The notes beneath the pieces were generated by a model. That model was not told where the DNA came from and searched no databases. It saw nothing but the letters and a program-made list of their open reading frames with translations. From an uncultured Acidobacteriota bacterium (lineage in GTDB: Bacteria; Acidobacteriota; Blastocatellia; Pyrinomonadales; Pyrinomonadaceae), in contig CALMAH010000001.1 of NCBI GenBank assembly GCA_937859595.1, positions 86,263 through 150,262 on the forward strand: a stretch of DNA of 64,000 nt, in the 5' to 3' direction. Shown here in pieces: positions 63,307-64,000 of the stretch. Made by a program: the position numbers and the translations under genes. The stretch's first letter is position 1, and the number at the start of each line of letters is the position of its first letter.

Positions 63307-64000
63307 ATGACTACCGAGAAAACTACGGAAACGACCGGTATGTTTGTCGATCCGATCTGCGGCATGACGGTAAAACCGGAAACCGCCGCGGCGAAGTACG
63401 AATCCGAAGCTGGAGAAACGGTTTATTTCTGTGCGGTCGGGTGCAGGGACAAATACGTATCAAAGATCGAAGGCGGTTCGGAAGCTGCTGCCCCGACGCC
63501 GGCCAATATTTACCCCGAACGAGGCGTTGAAACCGTTTCACACGGCCAAATGAAAGCGGCACCGAGCGGCGAATTTGTCGATCCGGTTTGCGGCATGTCG
63601 GTCGCTAGTGGAACCGCGGCCGGAAAGCACGACTTCGACGGCGAAACTTATTATTTCTGCTCGACAGGGTGTTTGAATAAATTCAAACAAAACCCGGCAA
63701 GGTTCCTCGAAAAGAGAAACGAAGAGACTCTCGACGCCGCAAGCCAGGGCGTGGAGTACACCTGCCCGATGCACCCGGAGATCGTGCAGATCGGCCCGGG
63801 GAGCTGTCCCATTTGCGGCATGGCGCTCGAGCCGAAGGTGATGACCCTCGACGACGCCCCCGACCCCGAATACCTGGATATGAAGCGGCGATTCTGGATA
63901 TCGGCGGGGGTCACCCCCCCCCGTTTTGGCCCCCGGTGGGCGGGGGGGGTTCCGGAAGTTTCCGAGACCGGCCCGCCCCAAAAATTACTCTTGGTAAAGC
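63307..64000 (+). CDS. Heavy-metal P-type ATPase, N-terminal part (CopA-like)
   Basis: The frame from ATG 63307 runs to the right edge (about 231 codons). It has two YHS metal-binding domains (VDPICGMTV...YFCAVGCRDKY; VDPVCGMSV...YFCSTGCLNKF). These are followed by a heavy-metal-binding domain (YTCPMHPEIV...CPICGMALEP) and then MKRRFWISAG, the first membrane helix of a P-type ATPase. Two tandem YHS domains before the ATPase are a less common arrangement. After about 63905 the sequence has long C and G runs that no longer match the family; the conserved ATPase catalytic motifs lie outside the window. Confidence 0.85.
   Translation, partial: MTTEKTTETTGMFVDPICGMTVKPETAAAKYESEAGETVYFCAVGCRDKYVSKIEGGSEAAAPTPANIYPERGVETVSHGQMKAAPSGEFVDPVCGMSVASGTAAGKHDFDGETYYFCSTGCLNKFKQNPARFLEKRNEETLDAASQGVEYTCPMHPEIVQIGPGSCPICGMALEPKVMTLDDAPDPEYLDMKRRFWISAGVTPPRFGPRWAGGVPEVSETGPPQKLLLVK

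Noticed and set aside
1..64000. CRISPR array
   Set aside because: No regularly spaced 25-40-base repeats were seen anywhere. The Cas4-like nuclease belongs to the Argonaute operon, not a CRISPR locus.

Overview
The window reads as one bacterial chromosomal segment of mixed base composition. It contains a large accessory island followed by a copper-resistance cluster. I tentatively place the organism in the Acidobacteriota (Blastocatellia-like). The grounds are the style of the genes: an ECF-type sigma factor with an FN3-bearing anti-sigma protein, an S9 peptidase and a CHAT/TPR protein; a GHMP kinase and a DedA protein; and TTG, GTG and ATG starts with GGAG-type ribosome sites. No rRNA or other phylogenetic marker is present, so this is inference.

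Left flank (1-2.2 kb): the N-terminus of a secreted protein, a GHMP-family sugar kinase, a DedA-family membrane protein and tRNA-Leu(UAA), all on the minus strand. A tyrosine recombinase starts 150 bp beyond the tRNA 5' end, which marks the likely left edge of an integrated element.

3.7-7.6 kb: an XRE repressor and an ImmA/IrrE peptidase, followed by four tightly overlapping genes. These encode a ubiquitin-like protein ending in GGGG-HA, an E2-like protein, a JAMM (JAB) peptidase and a ThiF/E1-like adenylating enzyme. This is a complete bacterial ubiquitin-like conjugation operon of the Bil/Bub kind.

7.6-14 kb (minus): a second defence-type operon. It runs XRE regulator, Cas4/RecB-like PD-(D/E)XK nuclease with a four-cysteine cluster, long prokaryotic Argonaute with a recognisable catalytic tetrad, a small helical protein, an HEFGH zinc peptidase and an HNH protein. 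A 23-bp palindrome overlaps its promoter.

14-31.6 kb (minus): a third defence-type operon. It holds a 341-aa unknown, an SNF2 helicase with a DUF3883-like C-terminus, DUF3780, a DUF1156 DNA methyltransferase, a DUF499 ATPase, a 63-aa protein, a coiled-coil/PD-(D/E)XK protein (frameshifted), a DUF2779 nuclease (frameshifted) and DUF4365.

31.7-39.7 kb: sigma factor, anti-sigma, S9 peptidase, small secreted Cys-rich protein and CHAT/TPR protein in one minus-strand operon. A decayed CHAT fragment lies on one side and a decayed sigma-54 activator on the other.

40-42.5 kb: two VOC proteins and a mercury operon (merR, merTP, metallochaperone).

42.8-53.4 kb: a mobilization module with two SSBs, RNase H, a putative oriT/iteron region, a relaxase accessory protein, a relaxase and a large DUF4326-like protein. 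No type IV secretion genes are seen, so the element would be mobilizable rather than self-transmissible.

53.6-64 kb: a visibly GC-richer copper/silver resistance cluster (PepSY protein, Cys-rich secreted protein, YtkA-like lipoprotein, CusA, cupredoxin, CusC-type TolC protein, CopC-CopD fusion, CusB and the start of a CopA-type ATPase). The last ~90 bases look like unreliable sequence.
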